A stretch of 64,000 nt of DNA from CBDBBY01 sp965205055 (GCA_965205055.1 OZ242030.1:4030001-4094000); one strand, 5' to 3'. Positions 54,419 through 64,000 are shown, numbered from the stretch's first letter. A program made the numbers and translations. The notes: generated by a model not told the origin, from the sequence alone.

Positions 54419-55627
54419 ATGGAAATTGCGCCTCGAATTTATGATTCCATCCTGACAAAACATCTAGCCAAAAACCGGCAAATGGCCTTTGTCAGCGGCC
54501 CCCGGCAAGTCGGCAAAACCACCTGCTGTCGGAAAAAAGCAAACTTATACCTGAACTGGGACAACCAAGATGATCGCGATGACATCCTAACGGGACCAGC
54601 AAAGATTGCGAAGCGAGCAGGCTTGGAAACGCTCACTCGCGCAAAGCCGGTTATTCTATTCGACGAATTGCACAAGTACCCGAGGTGGAAATTGTTCCTG
54701 AAGGGATTTTTCGATGTCTACGCCGATAGAGCACAGGTAATTGTGACTGGCAGCAGCCGTATGGACGTCTACCGTCGCGGCGGGGACAGCCTGATGGGCC
54801 GCTATTTCCTTTACTGGATGCATCCGTATTCCGTCGCGGAGATCATCGCCCAAGACCTGCCCGATCCTGATAGGTTGTTTCGCCAACCCAGGCAAATTGA
54901 CGAAGCGAGCTTCGATGCCCTTTGGCAGCACGGAGGCAATCCTGAACCGTTCTTGAGGCGCGAACTCGATTTTACTTTTCAGTGGCAGTCGCTCCGTCTT
55001 GAGCAGCTGGTGCGGGAAGACATCCGCGATCTATCGAATGTGCAAAACATTTATCAGCTGGAATCATTGGTGGCCTTGCTTGCCAGCCTCTCGGCACAGC
55101 GGTTGGGGTACAGCAGCCTTGCAAAGCAGGTGCGGGTTTCGGTCGATACGATAAGGAGGTGGATCAAGACATTGAGCGATTTCCATTTCGGCTTTACCTT
55201 GAAACCTTGGTACAGAAGCATTCCGCGCGCTCTTCGCAAAGAGCCCAAATGGTACCTGCGCGATTGGGCGGAAGTCGCCGACGACGGCAGCCGCGCCGAA
55301 ACATTCGTGGCATGCCACCTGATAAAGGCAGTTGATGGCTGGAACAACCTGGGCTTGGGCAAATTCGGCATGTATTACTTGCAGGATAAAGAGAAACGCG
55401 CGGTTGATTTCCTAATCGTCCGGAATGAAGAGCCGTGGCTTCTGGTTGAGGCGAAACTCAGCGAAGGCAGGTTGAGCTCCGATCTGGAGCGGTTTCAAAA
55501 ACTTTTGGGCGCACCATACGCCATGCAGGTCGTGGTGCAGGCAGAGTATGTTGATGCGGACTGTTTCGCGCTCAAAGACTCCGCGCTTGTCGTTCCGGCC
55601 CGGACGTTTCTTTCTCAACTCCTGTAG
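54407..55627 (+). CDS. ATP-binding protein, AAA_14/DUF4143 family
   Basis: 406 residues. Walker A is FVSGPRQVGKTTCCRKK (about 29-45), Walker B is KPVILFDELHKYPRWKLFLK, and VIVTGSSRMDVYRRGGDSLMGR is the sensor/arginine region. The C-terminal DUF4143 half has a winged-helix ('LAKQVRVSVDTIRRWIKTL') and a nuclease-like core 'RAVDFLIVRNEEPWLLVEAKLSE' (D...ExK). Function of the family is unknown. The first codons ATG GTC lie in the last 32-bp repeat; ATG 54419 (MEIAPRIYDSIL) is a likely alternative start. Confidence 0.85.
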   Translation: MVNNMEIAPRIYDSILTKHLAKNRQMAFVSGPRQVGKTTCCRKKANLYLNWDNQDDRDDILTGPAKIAKRAGLETLTRAKPVILFDELHKYPRWKLFLKGFFDVYADRAQVIVTGSSRMDVYRRGGDSLMGRYFLYWMHPYSVAEIIAQDLPDPDRLFRQPRQIDEASFDALWQHGGNPEPFLRRELDFTFQWQSLRLEQLVREDIRDLSNVQNIYQLESLVALLASLSAQRLGYSSLAKQVRVSVDTIRRWIKTLSDFHFGFTLKPWYRSIPRALRKEPKWYLRDWAEVADDGSRAETFVACHLIKAVDGWNNLGLGKFGMYYLQDKEKRAVDFLIVRNEEPWLLVEAKLSEGRLSSDLERFQKLLGAPYAMQVVVQAEYVDADCFALKDSALVVPARTFLSQLL

Positions 55628-56175
55628 CAAAAAGTCGTTGCCATCCGCAAAATCGCCTTGCGGGTACAGCCGCTGTGCATCCATTGCGCGTGCACGGTCG
55701 TTGCCGCATTGAAGGTTGCTTATTGCCTTCGACTTGCGCAAAGATGCGGCGGAAAACAGGCACCCTTTCTGACCGTCGGCGGTGGCGTGGAAGCGGTTAG
55801 TCTGAACTTCACGGCGCAAAAAACACAATTTTTCTTGTCAGCAACGCAATTCGTGGAATCATGCCTGCCAGCTTCCGGGAACATGTTCGCCAGATTGGTG
55901 TCCGGGAGATCGAATGCCTTCTGCCGCGAGGAAGGGAGCGGCCGGTCTGATTGGGCCGCCGCCTCCCTCGTGGCGGTTCTGATCCTGAGCAAAGAAAGGC
56001 TCTCCCTGCGAGCCCAGCCGCCCGTTGCTCATTGTTTCAGTCTTGGAGTGTTTTGCTCTCCCGCAAAAAGCGTGGCGGTTCCCAATGCGGTAGATCCTTG
56101 AAAACGCTCACATTCACCAGATCGATGCGGCTGGCGCCGCCAGGCGTAAGCTTCGATTGCCATCGATTGGCTGCA
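55628..56175. other. Gap after the DUF4143 gene
   Basis: No gene recognised on either strand. Confidence 0.45.
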
Positions 56176-57126
56176 TTAACTCTCATGGTAGGAAACGCCC
56201 GGCAATACGCAAAGCAACTCGAACGCGATGTTCGCTCCAACCAGTGCGGTGTTGCCGGACGGGTCGTAAGGCGGAGAAACTTCCACGACATCGCAGCCGA
56301 CGATATCAATCCCTCGGCATCCCCGTATCAGCTGCAACGCCTGCCAATCGGTCAAACCACCGATTTCCGGCGTTCCCGTTCCCGGCGCGAATGCCGGACT
56401 CAGGGAGTCGATATCGAAGCTGATATAAGTCGGCGCATCGCCGATCTTGGCGCGAATTTCGTCGATGATGGGGGTCAGGTGGCGGCCCCATAGTTCGGAG
56501 GCAGGAATAACGGTGAAACCTTGATTGCGGGACCAGTTGAAATCGTCCGGACTGTAGCCGGTTCCGCGCAGCCCGATCTGAAAGGTCAGTTCGGGCCGGA
56601 TCAGCCCGTCATCGAACGCGCGGCGAAACGGAGTTCCGTGGGTAATTTTCTCACCGAACATTTCGTCGGTGATATCGGCATGCGCGTCGACATGAACGAG
56701 TGCTACGGGCCCGTGCTTCTTGGCGACCGCCTGGAGGATCGGATAGGTTATGAAATGATCGCCGCCCAGAGTGATTGGCCGCACCGGGTGCAGCAATAGC
56801 TCATCAAATGCCTCCTTGATCCGCCGTGCGGCGTCCCGCAAGTTGAACGTGTTGATCGCCACGTCCCCGACATCGCCGACCTGAATGCTTTCAAACGGCG
56901 CGGCGCCGGTCGAAATATTGTAAGGGCGCAAAAGGCAGCTCTCAGTGCGGATCGCGCGCGGACCGAACCGCGTGCCTGCCCGGTTTGATGCCCCGATGTC
57001 GATTGGGACGCCGATGAAACAGGCATCGAGCCCTTCTGCGGTGTCGTGCTGCGGCAAGCGCATCATTGACGCAATCCCGCCGGCGCGCGGCATATCGTTT
57101 GCGCTTAGGGGTTGGTTGAGCTTCAT
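56176..57126 (-). CDS. Ureohydrolase (agmatinase/guanidinobutyrase type)
   Basis: 316 residues. The binuclear Mn ligands are H124 (LGGDHFITYP), D147, H149 and D151 (HVDAHADITDE) and D238, D240 (SFDIDSLSPAFAPGTGTPE); all are intact. It hydrolyses a guanidino compound to urea and an amine. The substrate (agmatine, guanidinobutyrate or guanidinopropionate) cannot be fixed from sequence. A Thr/His loop typical of this group (ITHGTPFRRA) is present. Confidence 0.9.
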   Translation of the reverse strand: MKLNQPLSANDMPRAGGIASMMRLPQHDTAEGLDACFIGVPIDIGASNRAGTRFGPRAIRTESCLLRPYNISTGAAPFESIQVGDVGDVAINTFNLRDAARRIKEAFDELLLHPVRPITLGGDHFITYPILQAVAKKHGPVALVHVDAHADITDEMFGEKITHGTPFRRAFDDGLIRPELTFQIGLRGTGYSPDDFNWSRNQGFTVIPASELWGRHLTPIIDEIRAKIGDAPTYISFDIDSLSPAFAPGTGTPEIGGLTDWQALQLIRGCRGIDIVGCDVVEVSPPYDPSGNTALVGANIAFELLCVLPGVSYHES

Positions 57127-57163
57127 GGATTCAGATCCTGCTTTTCGTGAGTAGAAAGAGTAA

Positions 57164-57181
57164 TCCGCCGAATGCGGCGGA
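57164..57181 (-). terminator. Possible weak terminator hairpin
   Basis: A 7-bp stem (TCCGCCG / CGGCGGA) with a 4-base loop; on the minus strand it is followed by a T-rich but interrupted tract. It lies between hmgA and the ureohydrolase gene, both on the minus strand. Confidence 0.3.
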
Positions 57182-57575
57182 AACAGTTAATGAAAGCAAA
57201 CGCGATTGACTGGCGTCCGGCGCATAGCGAGTTCGGTCATCTTTGCTTCCATTGACCTTTGTTCGTGTTGCCTTGAGCCTAATCCTGCGTCGGTGATCGC
57301 CGGGCAGGTGGCGCGGCGCAACCAATGTTCGCGATATTCCAGTGAAAAGCGGCCGTTTTTGCGGTCATTCTCGACAATCCGTTCAGACACTGACGGCGCC
57401 GACGCGAACGAAGTGAGAAATTGAGACGACAATTCAAATCGCCGCAGTTGGCACAAGCGCGGCGGGTGTCGAGCGCTCAAGAATCGTTCCCAACGAATTG
57501 CCGGGCTTTGGTTCGCCGTTCAGCTTTCAACATTGCTTTCCAAGATATCGACTTGAACGTCAGTCAAAGCCGATC
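57182..57575. other. Gap downstream of hmgA
   Basis: No gene recognised. A minus-strand reading (about 57187-57480) stays open but has no recognisable family and no start signal. Confidence 0.4.
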
Positions 57576-58925
57576 TTATTCCGGACGCCGAAAATTCCGC
57601 TGAAGCCCATCCCAAACGTCGGGATATTTCATATCGATCAAGTCGAGGTCGGAGGCGTAGCCCGTAGGATTCTGCGGGTATCGCGTTTCAAACATGAACG
57701 CCATCGTGCCGGACAGCTTCTCGGGTTCCAGGATCTTCGTCGATGCTGCATTGAAAGCCTCGGTATCCGGTCCATGCGCGACAAGCGCATTGTGAAGGCT
57801 CATGCCTCCGGGTTTGAAGCCGTCTGGTTTCGCATCGTAGACGCCGTAGATCAGTCCCATGAATTCCGACATGACGTTCATGTGGTACCAAGGCGGACGG
57901 AAGCTGTCCTCCATCACGAGCCAGCGGTCGGGAAAGATCACGAAGTCGACGTTCGCTGTTCCGGGTGTTTCGGAGGCGGACGTCAGCACAGTGAAGATTG
58001 AAGGATCCGGATGATCGAACAAAATTGCGCCGACCGGCGAGAAACGCCGCAGATCATACTTGTAAGGGGCATAATTGCCGTGCCAGGCAACCACATCGAG
58101 CGGGGAGTGCGGAAGCGTTGTTTTGAAAAGGCGCCCTTGCGACTTCAAGTAAAGTTCATGCTCGGCCTTGATGTCCTCGTAAGCTGCCGCCGGATAAAGA
58201 AAATCGCGAGCGTTTGCGAGGCAGTTCGCACCTATTGGTCCGCGTTCCGGGAGGGTGAAAATCATGCCGTAGTTTTCGCATATGTAGCCGCGGACGGGGC
58301 CGTCGACGAGTTCAACGCGGAAACGAACTCCCTTTGGAATGACGGCGATTTCACCGGGCTCCGCATTGATTATGCCGAATTCGGTAACCGCCTTGATGCT
58401 GTTCGACTCCGGTATGATGAGCATTTCACCATCGCAGTTGATGAAAACCTTCCGCTCCATCGATGCATTGGCGGTGTAGACGTGACTTGCCATCCCTGCC
58501 TGGACGGATGCATCGCCGCAGGTGGTGATCGTAGCCAGACCATCCACGAAATCACATCTTTCGCCTTCCGGAACCGGCATGGGGCGCCAGCGAAGCTGCA
58601 TTGCAGGCAAGTTGCTCTCATTGCACGGCGCGGTGCGGATGTTTCCTCGATCAATTTCTTCGAAATTCCGGCAGTGCTTCACCGATGGCAGAATCCGGTA
58701 AAGCCAGGATCGTTTGTTCTCCGATCTCGGTGCGGTAAAAGCAGTCCCGGAGAGCTGCTCGGCGTAAAGTCCAAGAGGGTGCCTTTGGGGCGAATTGCGA
58801 CCGATCGGAAGCGCGCCGGATTCCGCCTGCGTTGAGTGGGTGTTGCTGAAACCCGGAATGTAGCCGTAATCAGGATCGGCATCCCCGATCAATCCGCCGC
58901 GGAAGATATGTTCCGAGATTTTCAT
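57576..58925 (-). CDS. hmgA: Homogentisate 1,2-dioxygenase
   Basis: 449 residues; Fe(II) ring-cleaving enzyme of tyrosine/phenylalanine catabolism, giving maleylacetoacetate. The metal region is PPWYHMNVMSEFMGLIYGVYDAK with His and Glu ligands, and GGMSLHNALVAHGPD with further His. The N-terminal GYIPGFSNTHSTQAESGALPIGRNSPQ is typical. The hmg partners (fumarylacetoacetase, maleylacetoacetate isomerase) are not in the window; a broken flavin reductase lies upstream. Confidence 0.95.
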   Translation of the reverse strand: MKISEHIFRGGLIGDADPDYGYIPGFSNTHSTQAESGALPIGRNSPQRHPLGLYAEQLSGTAFTAPRSENKRSWLYRILPSVKHCRNFEEIDRGNIRTAPCNESNLPAMQLRWRPMPVPEGERCDFVDGLATITTCGDASVQAGMASHVYTANASMERKVFINCDGEMLIIPESNSIKAVTEFGIINAEPGEIAVIPKGVRFRVELVDGPVRGYICENYGMIFTLPERGPIGANCLANARDFLYPAAAYEDIKAEHELYLKSQGRLFKTTLPHSPLDVVAWHGNYAPYKYDLRRFSPVGAILFDHPDPSIFTVLTSASETPGTANVDFVIFPDRWLVMEDSFRPPWYHMNVMSEFMGLIYGVYDAKPDGFKPGGMSLHNALVAHGPDTEAFNAASTKILEPEKLSGTMAFMFETRYPQNPTGYASDLDLIDMKYPDVWDGLQRNFRRPE

Positions 58926-59265
58926 GGTTAATTTCTATCATCAGGAATTGATTGTGCCGCAAACTAGACAAAGATTTCGCGCTATTCAAGTTTCGACGCG
59001 CGATCAACACGTCGCGCTCCCGGCGGCTTGAACCGTATCGGCACTCGCGCCGGAGGTCGCCAATCGGCCCCAATTCCGGCAGCAGAGCAGCCATGCGCGT
59101 TTCACTCTGATATCCTGCATCTGCACTCTTGTCTGAATCAAGCCGGATTCGCGCGCCGGGACTTTGAACAACTTGCGCCGCCGTGTGCCGCATGGGCCAT
59201 GGCCACCATCCAACTCGACAGCATCAGCAGCGCGAATGGCCAGGCCAACGATCGAGCTTGGCCAG
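58926..59265. other. Gap between hmgA and flavin reductase relic
   Basis: No gene recognised; likely hmgA promoter DNA and decayed 3' sequence. Confidence 0.4.
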
Positions 59266-59790
59266 TCAGCTCAGGCTGTTCTCGAGCTCGTAGTAATTTT
59301 CCATGCAATGCAACAAAGGCAAATGCTTTGATTCCAATCTGAATCGCGCGGCGCGCGCGATGAATAGGATGAATAGAAGGTGGTCGCTGCCGTCGTGCCG
59401 CGCGAATGGACGGCACTGCAAGGAAGCGGCCGCATCCGCAAGAATCGGTGCGCCTTCCAATCCCCGATAGAACTGGACGTCTTTCCATTTGTCGCTCAGA
59501 GCAGTTGCGAACTTCCTTGAAAGGTTGAGCTTGGTTCCGGGTCTGGACGTGGATCGCGAAACCCTCGCACGTTTCCCACTTGGGCAAGCTTTGCGCAGTT
59601 CTGCTGATGCTGAACATCACAAGGGGAGGATCAAGCGCAAGGGAATTGAACGAACTAATTGTAAAACCCGGATATTCGCCCGGCAATGTTCGTGCTGCCA
59701 GAGCGCATACGCCCGTCGGGAAAGTCCCGAAGACATCGCGGAATGCCCGGGCGTCAAAGTCTTTGCTTCGGAGCGATGATTCGGCATTGA
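59266..59790 (-). pseudogene. Flavin reductase family protein, frameshifted
   Basis: On the minus strand AFRDVFGTFPTGVCALAARTLPG leads into FTISSFNSLALDPPLVMFSISRTAQSL, the FMN-binding part of HpaC-type flavin reductases. After a frameshift near 59500 the frame resumes with GAPILADAAASLQCRPFARHDGSDHLLF and ends HCMENYYELENSLS. At least two frame changes, and no in-frame ATG before the first block. Such reductases supply FMNH2/FADH2 to a monooxygenase; none is nearby. Confidence 0.75.
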
Positions 59791-60331
59791 ATCAAGTCGT
59801 CCGATTTCCTGGTCCCGTTTTTGGATTCGCCCATCATTGCGAAAGGACCCAGGCGTCGCGGCCGCAAGCTGCCGAATCCGAAATGGCTATGCCTTATATT
59901 GCGCTTCGCTGCGAGGGGCGTCCGCAACCTATCAATTTCCCGCGCATGACTCGGTGATCATTCCGTGTGCCCTTATGGTGCGGTTTCGCTGCATCCGCGG
60001 CACGAAGATCGTCCACGCAACCCGGAACTTAGGGATTCCGAGGAGTGGTCGCCGATTCGACCTCTGGAATCCGGCGCTTCGCCCGCGGATTGTCGGGTTC
60101 GGCGGAGCTTTCGGCCGCCCGGCGGCAGGCCGCCAAAGGGCGGAACGCAGAGTCAAGTGTGTCATACTGATAGGTCCGCAACGGTATTCCGAATGCTTTC
60201 AGGCCGGACGTTGCCATGCTGCGATTTTCGCTTGACGAATGTTGCGGGAGAGAGCGATCTTGACTGGAACCTGCAAATGCCCAACCATCCATTCAAGGTA
60301 TTTGGTCAAAGCGTGGTCTATTGGGGCTGAG
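59791..60331. other. Gap before the macrodomain gene
   Basis: Nothing recognised on either strand. Confidence 0.4.
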
Positions 60332-60874
60332 ATGCGAAAATCGGGCAAAATAGAGCTTGTCGACGGCGACATCACGGAACTCAAGGTCGACGTCATCGTA
60401 AACGCTGCGCACGAGTCGTTGCTTGGCGGCGGAGGCGTGGATGCTGCGATTCATCTCAAAGCGGGACCGGAACTCTTGGCATATTGCAAAAAGCTTGGCG
60501 GGTGCCCGACAGGACAAGCGCGCATTACCGGAGGCTACGGCCTGCCGGCGAAACTTTTGGTCCATACCGTCGGGCCGGTCTGGCAAGGCGGAGATATGAA
60601 TGAACGCCGCCTTCTGGCAAGCTGCTATCGGGAGTCGATGCGATTGGCCGCCGCCTGCAAGGCCGAGACTATCGCGTTTCCCGCCATATCGACAGGCGCA
60701 TACCGGTTTCCGCAAGAGTTTGCGGCGGAAATCGCGGTGCGAACCGTCGTCGACGAATTGAACGCGCATGGATCGTTTGAAAGCGCGACCTTTTGCTGTT
60801 TTGGGAGTTCTTCGCTGCATGCCTACAAGATTGCGCTGGACAAGTTCGATTATCCTTACAGCTGCGCAAGTTGA
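60332..60874 (+). CDS. Macrodomain protein (ADP-ribose-1''-phosphatase / O-acetyl-ADP-ribose deacetylase type)
   Basis: 180 residues. GDITELKVDVIVNAAHESLLGGGGVDAAIH at the N-terminus is the ADP-ribose-binding macrodomain signature, with the Asn and the GGGG loop; HTVGPVWQGG and AFPAISTGAYRFP are the later phosphate-binding parts. It likely removes ADP-ribose-linked acetyl or protein modifications. ATG 60332 follows TTGGGGC. An ADP-ribosylglycohydrolase is encoded at 14870, far away. Confidence 0.9.
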   Translation: MRKSGKIELVDGDITELKVDVIVNAAHESLLGGGGVDAAIHLKAGPELLAYCKKLGGCPTGQARITGGYGLPAKLLVHTVGPVWQGGDMNERRLLASCYRESMRLAAACKAETIAFPAISTGAYRFPQEFAAEIAVRTVVDELNAHGSFESATFCCFGSSSLHAYKIALDKFDYPYSCAS

Positions 60875-61056
60875 GACGCGTCGCTAGCTCTGCCGCGACG
60901 CTTGCGGCCGCGATTTTCCCGCAAGCGACGCTTGGACGGCTTTCAGGTCGACCCGAGCGGATTGAATGGAGGAATCCGGATTTTGCGGCCGCCTCATTGC
61001 AATTCGCCTTCCGTTCGACTATCTCTCCACTCTCAAGAAGTTCAGGGTTGCGCCGG

Positions 61057-61251
61057 ATGTCGAAGATTACGCCGTTCAGGTTCATGCAGGAGGTCAGGAG
61101 CGAAGTCTCGAAGGTCGAATGGCCGACGAGGCGGGAGCTGCTGATCACGACGGGCATGGTCTTTCTTTTGTCCGCGATCGCTTCCGTGTTCTTCTTCCTC
61201 GTGGATCAAGTCATCAGGTTGGGTCTTACCGGAGTGCTTGGCTTGTTCTGA
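61057..61251 (+). CDS. secE: Preprotein translocase subunit SecE
   Basis: 64 residues, the minimal single-helix form. RFMQEVRSEVSKVEWPTRRELL is the amphipathic helix with the conserved W-P-T/S-R motif, followed by one transmembrane segment (about 30-60). It stabilises SecY in the inner membrane. nusG follows after 251 bp. Confidence 0.93.
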   Translation: MSKITPFRFMQEVRSEVSKVEWPTRRELLITTGMVFLLSAIASVFFFLVDQVIRLGLTGVLGLF

Positions 61252-61502
61252 AATGCGCCGGGCAGCCCGGCGAACAGCATCGCAATCCATCGCGCCCGAG
61301 TTGGGTCACGGGCGTGTGATGTGATTTGTCGCTTTTCGGGCTTGCGGATTTCCATGAAACAGTGTAAAAACCGCAGTCTTGATTCGGGCGCGCGGCAGGC
61401 GCGTTCTTTTTCTATTTGTAACACTGTCGAAACATTTTCCTGGTTGGATAGCGTTGCGCGGCCCCTGATCGGCGTCGCCGACGGGCGGGGCGGACTGTCA
61501 GC

Positions 61503-62033
61503 ATGGCTAAACGGTGGTATTCGATAAGCGTCAGATCGAACTTCGAAAAGCGCGTATCGGAGCAAATCAACAATGCCGTCGACCAGCACGGGCTCCGCGA
61601 CGAAATCGAGCAGGTGCTTGTTCCGACGCAGGAGTACATCGAAATCCGACGCGGCAAGCAGGTTTCGACGGAGCGCCGCTATATGCCGGGTTACGTGCTG
61701 GTCAGAATGGAGATGACGGACAAGGGCTACCATTTGATCAATTCGATCAACCGGGTCTCGGGATTCCTCGGGCCGCCGGGGAAGCCGACGCCGATGCGGG
61801 ACGATGAAGTCAACGCGATCATCCAGACCAAGGAAGGCGCGCGGCGGCCCAGATCTCTCATTTCGTACGAGATCGGCGAGCTGGTGAGCGTCATCGACGG
61901 CCCGTTCGAGGGGTTCAACGGCACTGTCGAAGAAGTCGACGAGGAAAGCGCGAGGTTGAAGGTCACGGTTTCGATCTTCGGTCGCGCGACGCCGGTCGAC
62001 CTCGAGTACTCGCAGGTCTCGAAGCAGAGCTGA
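61503..62033 (+). CDS. nusG: Transcription termination/antitermination factor NusG
   Basis: 176 residues. NGN domain [18 protein letters not shown]...[23 protein letters not shown], then the KOW domain [20 protein letters not shown]. It binds RNA polymerase and couples it to Rho or ribosomes. It stands between secE and the L11 operon, the universal order. Confidence 0.95.
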   Translation: MAKRWYSISVRSNFEKRVSEQINNAVDQHGLRDEIEQVLVPTQEYIEIRRGKQVSTERRYMPGYVLVRMEMTDKGYHLINSINRVSGFLGPPGKPTPMRDDEVNAIIQTKEGARRPRSLISYEIGELVSVIDGPFEGFNGTVEEVDEESARLKVTVSIFGRATPVDLEYSQVSKQS

Positions 62034-62079
62034 ACGGAATTTCCGGCGGCCGCGCCGCCGACAACCAAGGAGCGCCGTG

Positions 62080-62508
62080 ATGGCGAAGAAGCAAGTCGGA
62101 TCCCTGAAGCTTCAGGTCCCAGCAGGTCAAGCGAAGCCGGCTCCGCCCGTCGGGCCCGCGCTCGGCCAGCGCGGTCTCAACATCATGGAGTTTTGCAAGA
62201 CCTTCAATGCCAAAACCCAAGGGATGGAGCCGGGCATGCCTTGCCCGACGATCATCACTTATTTCCAGGACAAGTCGTTCTCCATTGAGATCAAGACGCC
62301 GCCGGCGTCGCATTATCTCAAGCGGGCGGCGAACTTGGCGTCGGGATCGAAGACTCCGGGACGCGAGACGGTGGGGCATGTGACCACTGAACAGGTGCGT
62401 GAAATCGCCGCGGCCAAGATGCAGGATCTGAACACGACCGACATCCAAGCCGCGATGAAGACCGTGCTCGGGTCGGCGAAGTCCCTCGGGATAGAGATCA
62501 AGGATTGA
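62080..62508 (+). CDS. rplK: 50S ribosomal protein L11
   Basis: 142 residues. [41 protein letters not shown] and the C-terminal RNA-binding [11 protein letters not shown] are the L11 signature. The ATG at 62080 has AAGGAG seven bases upstream; a GTG one codon earlier is ignored. rplA follows at once. Confidence 0.97.
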   Translation: MAKKQVGSLKLQVPAGQAKPAPPVGPALGQRGLNIMEFCKTFNAKTQGMEPGMPCPTIITYFQDKSFSIEIKTPPASHYLKRAANLASGSKTPGRETVGHVTTEQVREIAAAKMQDLNTTDIQAAMKTVLGSAKSLGIEIKD

Positions 62509-62511
62509 GCG

Positions 62512-63210
62512 ATGGCCAAAGCCGGAAAGAGAATCAGGGCCGCGCGCGAGGCGGTCGCGGACAAGCAGGGCGTTTCGATCGAGGACGCGATCGCGATCAT
62601 AAAGAAGAACGCGACCGCGAAATTCTCGGAAACCGTCGAGGTCGCCATGAACCTCGGCGTGGACCCCAGGCATGCCGACCAGATGGTCCGCGGAACCGTC
62701 GATCTTCCGAACGGCACAGGCAAGACGATACGGGTCGCCGTGTTCGCGCGGGGAGAGAAAGCCGACGAGGCGCGCGACGCCGGGGCGGATATCGTCGGAG
62801 CCGAGGATCTGGTGGCGACGGTCCAGAGCGGCAAGATCGAATTCGACCGCTGCATCGCGTCGCCAGACATGATGGGCCTTGTCGGGCGGCTTGGAAAAAT
62901 ACTCGGGCCGCGGAACCTCATGCCGAATCCCAGGGTCGGAAGCGTGACGCCGGACGTCGCCGCCGCCGTCGGGGCCGCGAAAGGCGGGCAGGTCCAGTTC
63001 CGGGCCGAGCGCGCCGGAATCGTGCATGCGGGAATCGGAAAGGTCGAATTTGATGCGGACAAGCTCTCGGAGAATGCGAGAGCGTTTTTGGACGCGGTCA
63101 TTCGCGCGAAGCCGTCCGGAGCGAAAGGCAAGTATGTCAAGGCCATTTCTCTATGTTCGACCATGGGGCCGGGCGTGGAGGTGGATTTGGCGTCGGCGGC
63201 AGGAGAATAG
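62512..63210 (+). CDS. rplA: 50S ribosomal protein L1
   Basis: 232 residues. [30 protein letters not shown] and the domain-[28 protein letters not shown]...SVTPD are the L1 signature. It starts 3 bp after the rplK stop. As in other bacteria it may repress translation of the rplKA mRNA. Confidence 0.97.
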   Translation: MAKAGKRIRAAREAVADKQGVSIEDAIAIIKKNATAKFSETVEVAMNLGVDPRHADQMVRGTVDLPNGTGKTIRVAVFARGEKADEARDAGADIVGAEDLVATVQSGKIEFDRCIASPDMMGLVGRLGKILGPRNLMPNPRVGSVTPDVAAAVGAAKGGQVQFRAERAGIVHAGIGKVEFDADKLSENARAFLDAVIRAKPSGAKGKYVKAISLCSTMGPGVEVDLASAAGE

Positions 63211-63468
63211 GAATTCCTTCCGCCGTTCGCGGCGGACGGATGCGGCGGGCCGGGTTGCGGGCCCGTCGGCTGTCCAAGATGGCGGGTATTGCCCGGCGGT
63301 CGCGCCGGGCTGGCTAAATCCTGCCTTAGACGGGAAACGAAGAGTTCAATCGGAGGCAAATTCTCCATGCGAGTCTGTTCGGCCCCCGGATCGAGGACCT
63401 AACTGCCGGGATTCGTCCCGGTGCAACGGAGCCCGAGGGGTTGCCCCTCATTTGACTGGAGTAAATCT
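63211..63468 (+). promoter_or_regulatory. Probable L10 leader of rplJ mRNA
   Basis: The 258-bp interval is rich in hairpins: one around CCGGGATTCGTCCCGG (63406-63421) and one around GAGGGGTTGCCCCTC (63435-63449), with others upstream. Ribosomal protein L10 (with L7/L12) represses its own operon through such a leader in many bacteria. The exact fold cannot be proven by eye. Confidence 0.55.
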
Positions 63469-63981
63469 GTGGATAGAGCCAGAAAAGAACAAGTCGTCGA
63501 GGAACTCGGCCGGATCTTCGAAAGCTCAGGCGTCGTCGTGGTCGCGAGGTACGCCGGCCTCACAGTTGCTGAGATGCAGGACTTCCGGGGTCGCATGCGC
63601 GAAGCCGGAGGGTTCGTTCGCGTCGCCAAAAACAGGCTCGCCAAGATCGCCATCAAGAATACCCGATATGAAGGAATGTCGGACATCTTGAATGGAATGA
63701 CCGTTCTTGCTTTCTCCGAAGATCCCGTCGCGGCCGCCAAGGTCGCGGACGAGTATGCGAAGGCAAATCCGAATCTCGTCCCTCTGGGCGGGGCGATGGA
63801 CGGCAAGGTGTTGGACAAGTCTGGCGTCAAGGCTGTGGCCGCGATGCCGTCCAGGAGCGAGCTGATCGCGTCGCTGGTCGGATGCTTGGCGGCGCCTGCG
63901 GCAAATATTGCCGGAGCGGTCGGAGCGCCTGCGGCGAACATCGCATCGATCGTCGCATCGATCGAAGAGAAGGCGGCCTAG
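63469..63981 (+). CDS. rplJ: 50S ribosomal protein L10
   Basis: 170 residues from a GTG with GGAG seven bases before it. [42 protein letters not shown] and the Ala-rich C-terminal helix that binds L7/L12 ([22 protein letters not shown]) are diagnostic. rplL is expected just past the window edge. Confidence 0.95.
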   Translation: MDRARKEQVVEELGRIFESSGVVVVARYAGLTVAEMQDFRGRMREAGGFVRVAKNRLAKIAIKNTRYEGMSDILNGMTVLAFSEDPVAAAKVADEYAKANPNLVPLGGAMDGKVLDKSGVKAVAAMPSRSELIASLVGCLAAPAANIAGAVGAPAANIASIVASIEEKAA

Positions 63982-64000
63982 CGGAATTCAGCTTGTGAGG

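Noticed and set aside
55720..55992. 90-residue minus-strand frame
   Set aside because: No recognised family, no ribosome-binding site and odd composition; treated as chance.

Overview
The window is chromosomal DNA of an alphaproteobacterium. Supporting blocks are (pdxJ?)-acpS-lepB-rnc-era-DUF1491-recO, a short HprK / EIIA-Man / HPr set, HIG1 protein - cobalamin adenosyltransferase - etfB - etfA - 3-hydroxyacyl-CoA dehydrogenase, and secE-nusG-rplK-rplA-rplJ at the right edge. GC is moderately high except in one AT-rich patch near 29-30 kb. Insertion sequences, transposon relics, pseudogenes and an exported ankyrin protein are frequent, so the lineage has had heavy IS activity. A host-associated lifestyle is possible but not shown. 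The genus cannot be named from sequence alone.

Layout. 0-4.05 kb: housekeeping operon ending in recO. 3.9-12.5 kb: plastic zone. It holds three copies of the recO 3' end, a parDE toxin-antitoxin operon lying between two of them, an intact IS1634-family IS, an ISKra4-derived MITE, a three-deep nest of elements (IS630 > IS21 remnant > IS630), a secreted ankyrin protein and other relics. 12.4-14.3 kb: AraC regulator divergent from an alpha/beta hydrolase. 14.9-28.7 kb: ADP-ribosylglycohydrolase, then a C2 sulfonate/phosphonate block: an acylating aldehyde dehydrogenase of the sulfoacetaldehyde type, a two-subunit CoA ligase, a wrecked phnW, intact phnA and phnY, a phosphonate-monoester-hydrolase-like sulfatase, a GMC oxidoreductase and an enolase-superfamily enzyme. 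28.9-30 kb: AT-rich island with two unknown genes. 30.3-36.8 kb: an ATPase and an inositol block (iolG, SDR, iolE, iolD). 37-39.3 kb: HpcH-type aldolase, HprK, a PTS EIIA with Asn at the phospho-His position, HPr. 39.3-44.6 kb: acyltransferase and the beta-oxidation/electron-transfer block. 44.9-48.9 kb: HEPN-type gene pair and an AlbA_2/GHKL/helical-repeat ATPase on the 3' side of tRNA-Trp. 49-53.2 kb: lipoprotein, cytochrome P450, parC. 53.9-55.6 kb: phased 32-bp repeats running into the start of a DUF4143 ATPase gene. 56-60.9 kb: ureohydrolase, hmgA, a flavin reductase pseudogene, a macrodomain protein. 61-64 kb: translation genes.

How the genes work together. PhnY and PhnA form an aldehyde-to-acetate phosphonate route whose usual first enzyme, PhnW, is destroyed here. 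The acylating dehydrogenase plus CoA ligase form a parallel CoA-dependent route on the sulfur analogue. The GMC oxidoreductase could feed either route from a hydroxyethyl precursor; this is inference. No transporter, xsc or regulator for these pathways is visible in the window. Most insertion events could be ordered from target-site duplications read directly in the sequence.
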